A stretch of 45,546 nt of DNA from Candidatus Omnitrophota bacterium. GTDB lineage: Bacteria > Hinthialibacterota > Hinthialibacteria > OLB16. This document shows, piece after piece, positions 9,526 through 16,428 of this stretch; the first letter of the stretch is position 1, and each line of letters opens with the position of its first letter. The notes below the pieces were generated by a model. That model searched no databases and was not told where the DNA came from. It worked only from the letters and a program-made list of their open reading frames with translations. Position numbers and translations under genes: made by a program. Location of the stretch: positions 1 to 45,546 of the forward strand of contig JACKFH010000033.1 in NCBI GenBank assembly GCA_020632575.1. The letters run 5' to 3'.

Positions 9526-9930
9526 CTAGGGCAATCCCCAAACCCTGGGCGTCGCCAGTTCCAGACTGTTGCCGCATGGGTCCCGAAAGTAAAGGGATTT
9601 GCCCCCCTGGGGCCAATCCAGTTCTTTTTCAACCTCGACACCATGACCGCGGAGGTGTTCTTTCCAGAGTTGAATCTCGGTCTCGCTCATCGAAAAGCAG
9701 CAATGGCCGACCCCGCGCGCGCCATGGGCGGGAACATCGATATCCGGGTTCCCTTGTTCGGTGGCGTCCGGATTGAAGAGTAGGAGCATGGCTTCTCCAC
9801 ATCGGAAGAAAACGTGACGCCCCTTCATTTCGGCATGGAGCGAAAGACCGAGAACCTCCGTATAGAAGGCTTTCGATTTCTCCAGGTCATCCACGTATAA
9901 ACAGGTTTCAAGAACTTTGGTCGCTTTCAT
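9526..9930 (-). CDS. VOC superfamily (glyoxalase/dioxygenase-like) protein
   Basis: The 134-residue, two-module VOC protein has the beta-alpha-beta-beta-beta pattern of glyoxalase I, fosfomycin-resistance and extradiol-dioxygenase proteins. Evidence includes LYVDDLEKSKAFYTEVLGL in the first half and GKSLYFRDPCGNSLELATP in the second; the Glu of SLELATP and the His of GVGHCCF are candidate metal ligands. The start is ATG 9930, with an AAAGGGG ribosome site about 10 bases upstream; the open frame extends further back into pheA but that part reads as overlap. It follows pheA by 32 bases on the same strand and is probably co-transcribed. The substrate is unknown. Confidence 0.85.
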   Translation of the reverse strand: MKATKVLETCLYVDDLEKSKAFYTEVLGLSLHAEMKGRHVFFRCGEAMLLLFNPDATEQGNPDIDVPAHGARGVGHCCFSMSETEIQLWKEHLRGHGVEVEKELDWPQGGKSLYFRDPCGNSLELATPRVWGLP

Positions 9931-9962
9931 TGAGAAATATGCCCCTTTGAGAGCGCTTTGGA

Positions 9963-11099
9963 TCACCCGACTTCTTTGGGAGCGAGTTCCATTTCCTTTT
10001 TTTGGTCCTCGTCGGCGTAGGAGCCGAGGAGTTTGACATGGAGGCAGTGGGACTCCAATTCGGCGAGGGCGCATTTCACACGGGATTCCTCACGGTGACC
10101 CTCGAACTCGATGAAGAACAGATACTCCCATCGCTCCTGCTTGGTCGGCCTCGAATCGATGTGGGTCAGATTGATGCCCGATTTTCGGAACGGCTCCAGA
10201 GCGTCGAACAGAGCCCCCGGTTGGTTTCGGACGTGAATGATCATCGAGGTCTTGTCTCTTCCGGTGGGGGCTTCGAAATCGTACCCAATGATCACAAACC
10301 GGGTCGTGTTGTGAGACCGATCCTCAATGTTGGGAAACAAAATGGGGACATCGTACATCTGCGCGGCCAGGTCGCTGGCGATCGCGGCGGCGCCCTCCTC
10401 TCGCGCCGCCCGCTCGGCTCCATGGGAGGTGCTGGAGACCTCGGTGTATTCCACATTGGGAAAGTGCTTTTCCAACCATTCCTGGCACTGCGCGAAGGCT
10501 TGGCCATGGGTGTAAATCCGTTTGATCTCCTCGGGAGGCGATTTGGATAGGAACTGGTGGTGGATGTCGAGATAGGCCTCGGCGTAGATGTTCAACTCCG
10601 ACCTCTGGAAATTATCCAGAGTTTCGGTGATCACTCCTTGGGTCGAGTTCCGAAACGCCACAACCCCATAGTGACACTCCCCCTTCTCAACCGCCCGGAA
10701 GATGGCGCTGAAACCATCATAGGGAAAGAAGGTGGCCGAGGTCCCGAATTTTTGCAGCGCGGCGGCGTGGCAATAGCTCGAGGGGGGGCCCAAATACCCA
10801 ATGTTGAGCGGTGTCTCCAGGGAACGACAGGCGGAAATGATTTCACGGTAGACCGCGGGGATCGCGCTGGTCGGGAATTTCCCTTCATTCGCCGCCACCA
10901 AACTCTCGAAGATATCCCGTTCTCGGTGGGGAACATAGAATTTCCCCGCCTGCGAGTCCTCTTTTTTGAGTCGACCGACCTCCAGCACGACCTCCGCGCG
11001 CTTATTGAGCAGAGTCAGAATTTCGCGATCGGTTTGGTCGATGAGTTCACGAAGAGACTTGAGTCTCTCCTCCGGAGAGGTCGATTTGGAAAGGGTCAA
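9963..11099 (-). CDS. pheA: Bifunctional chorismate mutase / prephenate dehydratase (P-protein)
   Basis: PheA converts chorismate to prephenate and then to phenylpyruvate in phenylalanine synthesis. The 378-residue protein has three modules in the usual order: an AroQ-type chorismate mutase helix bundle (about 8-92, LRELIDQTDREILTLLNKR), a prephenate dehydratase domain (about 97-277, beginning IGYLGPPSSYCHAAA and ending with the catalytic Thr in NTTRFVIIG) and a C-terminal ACT domain (about 288-365, with PGALFDAL and DSRP, the phenylalanine-binding motifs GAL and ESRP). Feedback inhibition by phenylalanine is therefore likely. The start is a TTG at 11099, with AGGGAGA about 11 bases upstream; there is no early ATG. 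It lies 21 bases downstream of smg. Confidence 0.96.
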   Translation of the reverse strand: MTLSKSTSPEERLKSLRELIDQTDREILTLLNKRAEVVLEVGRLKKEDSQAGKFYVPHRERDIFESLVAANEGKFPTSAIPAVYREIISACRSLETPLNIGYLGPPSSYCHAAALQKFGTSATFFPYDGFSAIFRAVEKGECHYGVVAFRNSTQGVITETLDNFQRSELNIYAEAYLDIHHQFLSKSPPEEIKRIYTHGQAFAQCQEWLEKHFPNVEYTEVSSTSHGAERAAREEGAAAIASDLAAQMYDVPILFPNIEDRSHNTTRFVIIGYDFEAPTGRDKTSMIIHVRNQPGALFDALEPFRKSGINLTHIDSRPTKQERWEYLFFIEFEGHREESRVKCALAELESHCLHVKLLGSYADEDQKKEMELAPKEVG

Positions 11100-11120
11100 A
11101 ACCTGGTTCTCCCTGAGGGG

Positions 11121-11573
11121 TCAATGGTAGTATTCGCTAATGGTTTCATCGAAGTATCCGATCTCGTTCGGTTCTTCAGATATCATGTCCTCGACAAGAT
11201 ACTCGATGTGCTCGACCGTGATTTCCTCGGGTTCCATGAGGAAACTCCGCTCGACTATCTCCTCCCTCTGAACCGGAGTGATCACCCCCAACCGCGTCAA
11301 TTCATCCAAGTGACCGCGAAGTTCGGGAGTCAGGTGATACTGTTCGAGAAGCATAAACAAGCGATTGCTCGACTTCTTGGACACACCTAGGATGGGCGCA
11401 TCCATTCTTTGTTGAATGTTATCCACAATGTTCAACGCCGCGTACACCTCATCCGGGTGGTGCCCCTGTGCCACGAGCGTCTCCACAAATTCCTCGCGAT
11501 CCTCCATGTCGAATGGCCCCTCCACCGACCGTTGGAGGAAGAGATTCAGAATCTCAAGCACTCTCGCCGTCAT
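11121..11573 (-). CDS. smg: Smg/DUF494 family protein
   Basis: The 150-residue, acidic, all-helical protein matches the Smg (DUF494) pattern: an N-terminal helix (VLEILNLFLQRS), a central 'aL..vdn' helix, a middle SSNRLFMLLEQYHLTPELRGHL, then LGVITPVQREEIVERSF and a C-terminal helix (ITVEHIEYLVEDMI). In many bacteria smg lies next to dprA, and dprA is indeed two genes upstream here, which supports the call. The molecular function of the family is not established. The start is ATG 11573, with an AGGGGGAT site upstream. The C-terminal tail EIGYFDETISEYYH is outside the core pattern. It is probably co-transcribed with pheA. Confidence 0.75.
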   Translation of the reverse strand: MTARVLEILNLFLQRSVEGPFDMEDREEFVETLVAQGHHPDEVYAALNIVDNIQQRMDAPILGVSKKSSNRLFMLLEQYHLTPELRGHLDELTRLGVITPVQREEIVERSFLMEPEEITVEHIEYLVEDMISEEPNEIGYFDETISEYYH

Positions 11574-11705
11574 GTTTTATTCATCCCCCTAATGATTCCA
11601 GCATGATCCCTATTCAAACTTACCACTCTCCGGCCGTCTCCACTTCATGACTTTTTTTTATTTTCCATCGAAACGGACGGAAAGAGAACCCCAAACCCCC
11701 ATTTC

Positions 11706-12908
11706 TTAGTCAATTGAACGATCCGCGTAAAGGATCTCACGCGCCAGCATCACCGCATGCATCTGATGCTGAGTGACATCGACACGCAGTTTGGGGTCCT
11801 TCCGCGAATTCATGACTCCTCCAACCACCTCTGGAACCGGACTGACCGATTTCAGGTAATCGTTTTGGACACTCACGCCGACCTGCCAGGTAGTCAACTT
11901 GAAAAGCCCCTCCTCGATCACTCTTTGGAACTTCCGAGCCAAGCCTTCCTCCCCCAGTTCACGGGCCATTTTCAAAGAAACGAGGATGCCTTCTTGAGCG
12001 TAGGCCGTGTTTTTGGTCCTCTCGAGGGTTTCATGAACATCGATCATCCAATTGGCTAAATCGAGAGCTCGCCTACCGAATTCCTCCGAAAACTCGGAAT
12101 CCGCCTCGAAGAGTTCGTGATAGGAAAGACACCCCCATAAAAAATATCCCTTGGTCTCCGAACTGTCCGGGTCGTTTTGAAGCGCAAGTTCAACGTGATC
12201 CCGGTGCATCGCCCCCGCGGATTCCCAAACCTTTCCCTCCAAGTCAAGGTAACCCATGTGACGCCATGCTTTGGTCCAAGCGAGCAGGCATTCGCCATCG
12301 AAATATGGCGAAGGGCTCCCTAGTCCGCGGCCATTTTGGAGATCATACGATGAAAGGAAGAGTCCCTCCTCCGTCCTTAGACTGGCAAGATACAAAAGAT
12401 AGTCATCGAGCAGAGGCCGCCATCTGGTTTCGACCACTTCGTCTGTCCGACCCCGGATATAATCGATGATGGCGAGTGAAACCAATGCAAGTGTCCCTGT
12501 ATCCCCGACGCGAGCCCCCGGGTAGGCGATGAATTTGCCTCCCGAAGAAGACGATTCGGAGTGCTTCTCGAAAAACGCGAGTCCCCGTTCAATGGCGGAT
12601 TGAATTTCAGGTTCGGGGTTTCGCCGGTATATGAGAGAAAGAGCCCAGAGAGCGCCGGCTTGACGAACCTGCGACTCCCCCCCAGCAAGTTCTCCGGTGA
12701 CTAAGTTGACCTGATAGTTAAAATTCCCTTCGGGTTTCTGCTGGGTCAGAAGAAATCTCGTCCCAAGCCGCAACGATTCATCCAAAAGGGATTCGGTCAG
12801 TCCCTCATCCACACTCGCCATCGCGCACGGCCAAGGGAACCCGGCTACGACCAACAGAGTGAAAATTCTAAGAGAGATCGAACGACATTCCCGGCAAGCG
12901 TTTGACAT
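11706..12908 (-). CDS. Secreted alpha/alpha-toroid-like protein
   Basis: The 400-residue protein begins at ATG 12908, inside the last codons of dprA (41-base overlap). An open frame continues upstream but overlaps dprA completely and is disregarded. The first residues include a hydrophobic stretch (RIFTLLVVAGFPWPCAMAS) ending in an AMA-S cleavage-like site, so export is predicted. The mature part is built from helical hairpins with repeated small-residue motifs (RQAGALWALSLIYRR, DTGTLALVSLAIIDYIRG, FDGECLLAWTKAWR, AYAQEGILVSLKMA, QHQMHAVMLAREIL), as in alpha/alpha-barrel enzymes such as glycoside hydrolases, epimerases and terpene-cyclase-like folds. No catalytic set can be identified. Overlap with dprA suggests translational coupling. 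Confidence 0.6.
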   Translation of the reverse strand: MSNACRECRSISLRIFTLLVVAGFPWPCAMASVDEGLTESLLDESLRLGTRFLLTQQKPEGNFNYQVNLVTGELAGGESQVRQAGALWALSLIYRRNPEPEIQSAIERGLAFFEKHSESSSSGGKFIAYPGARVGDTGTLALVSLAIIDYIRGRTDEVVETRWRPLLDDYLLYLASLRTEEGLFLSSYDLQNGRGLGSPSPYFDGECLLAWTKAWRHMGYLDLEGKVWESAGAMHRDHVELALQNDPDSSETKGYFLWGCLSYHELFEADSEFSEEFGRRALDLANWMIDVHETLERTKNTAYAQEGILVSLKMARELGEEGLARKFQRVIEEGLFKLTTWQVGVSVQNDYLKSVSPVPEVVGGVMNSRKDPKLRVDVTQHQMHAVMLAREILYADRSID

Positions 12909-14067
12909 GACCTTCCATCTCCAACAACAACAAGCGTTCGGACACCGTCTTGACCGGAACATCCAGGTCTCCCGAAAGCCGGTCGATATGGACCGGCCCA
13001 TGTTCCAGCCGAAGGACGATTCTTTGATCGATCGGATCGGAAAGGGATTTGGCCAATTCCCGCACCCCTCGCGTCTCAGGGGTCGAGGATTCCCTTTTTC
13101 TTTTTGTTTGGGAAGAGTCGCGTGTGAGAATCGGCCGTTGGGTTCGCGGTCGCCGAACGATGGCGGGAACGCCATCCAATTCGAGGTTCAATTCATTGAG
13201 GATCTCCTCGGAGGAGAGAGCAAGTTTGGCCCCATCCTGAATGAGGCGGTGAGGACCGCGCGAGGAGGGTTCGTCGATTCGACCGGGAAGAGCGAAGACA
13301 TCGCGCCCCTGCTCCATTGCTAAACGTGCGGTGATGAGAGCGCCGCTCTTCGCGGGGGCCTGCACCACCAGGACTCCCGCCGAGACTCCGGAGACAAGAC
13401 GATTCCGCGCGGGAAACGAGGTTCTGAGCGGTTGAGCGTCGAGTGGGCGCTCGGAGATCAAGGCTCCGGTTTCGGCGATTTCCTCCGCGAGCGAGAGGTT
13501 CTCGGGCGGGTAGATCTTCCCGAAGCCGCCGGGGAGAAAGGCCCAGGTCTTCCCTTCCGCGGTCAGCGCCCCCCGATGTGCCGCCGTGTCGATGCCCAAA
13601 GCGAGACCGCTAACCACGATCAAGCCGGCGGAAGCCAGTTCCGCCGCGAAGGTCCGCGTTTGACGCAATCCATAGGAATCGCAGCGCCGGGTTCCGACAA
13701 TCGCGAAATGGTGATTGTCCTGTTCCTCGATCCTCCCACGATAGAAAAGAAGAGGCGGAGGCGTTGGAATATGCGCCAAACGTTTTGGGTAGAGGGAGTC
13801 TTTCAAGGTCAGAATGGAGATTCCCAACTTCTCGATTCGATCGGCCTCCTTCTTGGCCTCGGCGTCTCGACCGCCCTCTTGTGTCTGGATTAGGTCTCGG
13901 ATGACATCGGGTTTGAGTCGGGGGACCGATTGAATTTCCCCCTCCGAGGCGCCCAAGATTTTATCTGGGGTCCCAAAAGCCTGAATGAGTTGAAAGAAAT
14001 TGGCGGGGCCGACACCCGGAGTGAGGGCGATTTTGAGCCAGTCGAGAACATCGTGCGCCGATCGCAT
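12868..14067 (-). CDS. dprA: DNA processing protein DprA
   Basis: DprA binds incoming single-stranded DNA during natural transformation and loads RecA. The 399-residue protein has an N-terminal helical region with a helix-hairpin-helix-like part (LTPGVGPANFFQLI), the Rossmann-like core (AIVGTRRCDSYGLRQTRTFAAEL, VVSGLALGIDTAAHRGAL, LPGGFGKIYPPEN, SFPARNRLVSG, SGALITARLAMEQGRDVFALPG) and a C-terminal winged-helix-like segment (about 340-395, HIDRLSGDLDVPVKTVSERL). The start is placed at ATG 14067, with an AGG element about 10 bases upstream; a TTG at 14088 is an alternative. It heads a minus-strand series running through smg and pheA. No other competence genes are in the window. Confidence 0.95.
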   Translation of the reverse strand: MRSAHDVLDWLKIALTPGVGPANFFQLIQAFGTPDKILGASEGEIQSVPRLKPDVIRDLIQTQEGGRDAEAKKEADRIEKLGISILTLKDSLYPKRLAHIPTPPPLLFYRGRIEEQDNHHFAIVGTRRCDSYGLRQTRTFAAELASAGLIVVSGLALGIDTAAHRGALTAEGKTWAFLPGGFGKIYPPENLSLAEEIAETGALISERPLDAQPLRTSFPARNRLVSGVSAGVLVVQAPAKSGALITARLAMEQGRDVFALPGRIDEPSSRGPHRLIQDGAKLALSSEEILNELNLELDGVPAIVRRPRTQRPILTRDSSQTKRKRESSTPETRGVRELAKSLSDPIDQRIVLRLEHGPVHIDRLSGDLDVPVKTVSERLLLLEMEGHVKRLPGMSFDLS

Positions 14068-14339
14068 GGTCAAATAGCCTAATGGCAACCCACCTAATGC
14101 GCAACCGAAAACTATTTAGAATCCTCGGGTGGAAAACACGATCTTCCACGACGAGAGCAGGGGGTGACTTCGCATCCCGGTCCCGGCACTTGACGGAACC
14201 CACTTTCAACCCCCAAAATTGTTTAAGTTTACGGACCAAAGATTCGCCCTACGCTGGCGAAAGACGCTTAGCCGCGATCTCCCGCCGACGATCTATTTTT
14301 GGACGATGTAATTCGGACTCCCCGGACCGAGGAGAAAAG
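14068..14339. other. Divergent intergenic region between dprA and the chaperone set
   Basis: This 272-base region must hold promoters for dprA (minus) and for the J-like gene (plus). A small hairpin (TTCGCC at 14243-14248 with GGCGAA at 14256-14261) is visible. TGTAAT at 14307-14312 is a possible -10 element for the plus strand, but its -35 is poor. I do not see a CIRCE-type inverted repeat or a clear heat-shock promoter. Confidence 0.35.
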
Positions 14340-15752
14340 ATGGAAGACCGCGACAAAATACTCAACTCCAAAACACCTTACCAAGCATTATTTCTCCCCT
14401 CCACCGCCACGCCCGAAGAAGCGAAACACCAATATTTCAAATTAGTCCGGAAATTTTCGCCCGAAAAAGAGGAACAATGCTTCCGGATCATTCGTCGCGC
14501 CTACGAGGAACTCAAAGACCCCGCCAAAAAAGCGGCGGCGGATGTGATGTTGTTCACCGGAGGTCGCGGACGGGTTCGGTTTTCCGGAGTCACAAGCGAA
14601 ACGGTCTCGGAGGTCAAGATCACCCGAGAGATCGAGGAGATGAGAAACCGGGATCTCTCCGATGAGGCGAACAAGAAGAACCTGATCACGGCTTTAAAGC
14701 AGAAAGCCCTTCTGCTCGCCAAGAATAAGAAATGGCAGGCGAGCCTCGACTGCATCCTCGATCTCGAGAAGGTCGCCAGTGCGACCAAGGAAACCGAAAC
14801 CAACAAGGCATTCCTGATGGGACGGATCGCGTACGAAATGGCGGACACTGGGAACTACGCCGAAGCTGGACATCGGTGGAAGCGCGCCCTTCGACTCGAT
14901 CCGGACAATTCCGAACTCATCCACAACATCGCGGTCTGCTCCACTCTGATGATCAATCGCGAGGAAGAGGAGAAATACTGGGTCGACACCCTTCGCGCGT
15001 GGCATAAAGAACTCTCTCATAAGGGAGAGGATGCCTATCTCAAGAATTTGATCATCGAAACCCACAAGCGATTTGGAGGAAAGTATCTCCATAAGACCGG
15101 CGACGACAACCTTCGGGAACAGATTCGCAAATCGATGGACACCTCCGGAGAATCGTTCCATCGTGTGGATGACCCCTCTGGCGCTTCGCGCCCCGGTTCG
15201 AAAAAAGCCGGCGGATCGACGCCCGAGGCTCGACCGGAGCCCTCTCCATCCGTGGACCTGAATTCGCACCTTGGTAAAGGGATGGACGCCTATGGCAAGC
15301 GGAATTGGAAGGGGGCTATCGCCAGTTTCGAACTTCACCTGAAGGATCACTCCGACGATGGTCCGACCTGGGATAAGCTGGCCTGGGCGCTTCTTCATGA
15401 CAATAAGGGAAATAGCGCCTTCAAACTGTGGGAGAAGATGCTCGAAAAGGGGCCCGATCCCGAAAGAGCCAAAGAGAGCCTCGTGCAGGCCAAGCTCGAT
15501 ACGGCAAGGATGCTCAAGAAGAAGATGATGCTCAACCCCGCCCTCGCGCAGCTCAAGAGCCTGCAAAAGATCGTTCCCGACTCGAGCGAGGTCTTTCAAG
15601 AGATCGGGCTCTTATACGCGGAAAAGGAGGATTGGCCTAACGCTTCCTACTATTACGACAAAGCCTTGGAAACCAATCCGAATGAAAAAACACTTCGAAC
15701 CTTGGCGCGTGAAGCCAAAACTCGTGCAAGATCCCTCAGGGCTCGCGCGTAG
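14340..15752 (+). CDS. J-like domain / TPR protein with SPE in place of HPD
   Basis: The 470-residue protein starts at ATG 14340, with GAGGAG 5 bases upstream; the frame is open further back but lacks a better start. Residues 12-70 follow the J-domain layout: a short first helix (TPYQALFLP), helix II (PEEAKHQYFKLVRKF), a turn, and helix III (CFRIIRRAYEELKDPAKKAAAD). The signature HPD, which triggers Hsp70 ATPase, is replaced by Ser40-Pro41-Glu42, and the following loop is short. After about residue 110 come TPR-like hairpins (ETGNYAEAGHRWKRALRLDPDN; later NASYYYDKALETNPNEKTL), split by a Pro/Ser-rich linker near 280-305. It precedes GrpE-like and Hsp70 genes on the same strand, so it is probably their co-chaperone, with TPRs binding clients. 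Confidence 0.8.
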   Translation: MEDRDKILNSKTPYQALFLPSTATPEEAKHQYFKLVRKFSPEKEEQCFRIIRRAYEELKDPAKKAAADVMLFTGGRGRVRFSGVTSETVSEVKITREIEEMRNRDLSDEANKKNLITALKQKALLLAKNKKWQASLDCILDLEKVASATKETETNKAFLMGRIAYEMADTGNYAEAGHRWKRALRLDPDNSELIHNIAVCSTLMINREEEEKYWVDTLRAWHKELSHKGEDAYLKNLIIETHKRFGGKYLHKTGDDNLREQIRKSMDTSGESFHRVDDPSGASRPGSKKAGGSTPEARPEPSPSVDLNSHLGKGMDAYGKRNWKGAIASFELHLKDHSDDGPTWDKLAWALLHDNKGNSAFKLWEKMLEKGPDPERAKESLVQAKLDTARMLKKKMMLNPALAQLKSLQKIVPDSSEVFQEIGLLYAEKEDWPNASYYYDKALETNPNEKTLRTLAREAKTRARSLRARA

Positions 15753-15795
15753 GCGGCTTATTTTTTTGACAGTTAATTGAAAAAAAGAATTGAAA

Positions 15796-16314
15796 ATGCC
15801 GATCAAAAGAGGGATGATGGATTCGAACTTCGAACGACTGACATGGGATGACTCAATTTGGCGGGGGACGCGTGAGTTCTATTTGGAGGTTGAGAATCTT
15901 CCCAAGGACATCTGGGAAGAGAATCAGCACGATGAAGATCGCCCAACGCGGGCGATGCTGTTGGAAATGATTTCGATCCTCGATGGGATGGAGCGACTGG
16001 TTTCAATCGCGGAGTCTGAAGTGCTTGAAGAGAACCCTGTCTTGAAGAACTGGTTGACAAGCATCCTTGGATTGCAGCGTCGGATGGCGAGGTCTCTTGA
16101 GAAAGTGGGCGTGTTTCCCGTACCCTCTCTTGGGCGGCCGTTCGACCCTCATATCCATGAGGCGGTCGAAATCAAACCTCTCGATGGGTTTCCTCCCGCT
16201 ACTGTTGTGGAGGTGCAAGAAAAACCCTATCGCTGGGGGAATTCTATTGTGCGTGTCGGAAAAGTGGTGGTGACCCCGAAAGGAAATTCAGTTTCCCCTA
16301 CGAACAATGGGTGA
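15796..16314 (+). CDS. GrpE-like nucleotide exchange factor, short N-terminus
   Basis: The 172-residue protein resembles GrpE, which releases ADP from Hsp70. Recognisable parts are the helix LLEMISILDGMERLVSIAE (about 55-73, matching GrpE 'LLPVIDSLDRAL'), a second helix (about 82-106, ILGLQRRMARSLEKVGV), the signature GRPFDPHIHEAV (113-124) and the beta-domain (TVVEVQEKPYRWGNSIVRVGKVVVTP). The long N-terminal coiled coil of ordinary GrpE is almost absent, so the dimer stalk and its thermosensor role may be reduced. The start is uncertain: ATG 15796 is used, but ATG 15817 has AGAGGG close upstream. A TTGACA at 15766-15771 hints at an internal promoter, without a convincing -10. It lies between the J-like and Hsp70 genes. 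Confidence 0.85.
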   Translation: MPIKRGMMDSNFERLTWDDSIWRGTREFYLEVENLPKDIWEENQHDEDRPTRAMLLEMISILDGMERLVSIAESEVLEENPVLKNWLTSILGLQRRMARSLEKVGVFPVPSLGRPFDPHIHEAVEIKPLDGFPPATVVEVQEKPYRWGNSIVRVGKVVVTPKGNSVSPTNNG

Positions 16315-16428
16315 ACTGTGAAATAATAGATCTGAATTGTTAGCTGCCTTTCCCGCCTTGGGAATGATATTGCTGCGAGAAAACACTGTCGGTTCATTGA
16401 TCGGATGAGCGATTAAGCGGAGGAAACA

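Noticed and set aside
10557..11390. 277-codon plus-strand open frame across pheA and smg
   Set aside because: It crosses two well-supported genes on the other strand and has no recognisable domain.
14150..14339. CIRCE (HrcA) operator before the chaperone genes
   Set aside because: The TTAGCACTC / GAGTGCTAA inverted repeat is absent here and in the gap before the Hsp70 gene (16315-16428).
14694..15599. 301-codon open frame opposite the J-like/TPR gene
   Set aside because: It is the antisense shadow of a clear TPR coding sequence, with no signature and no ribosome site.
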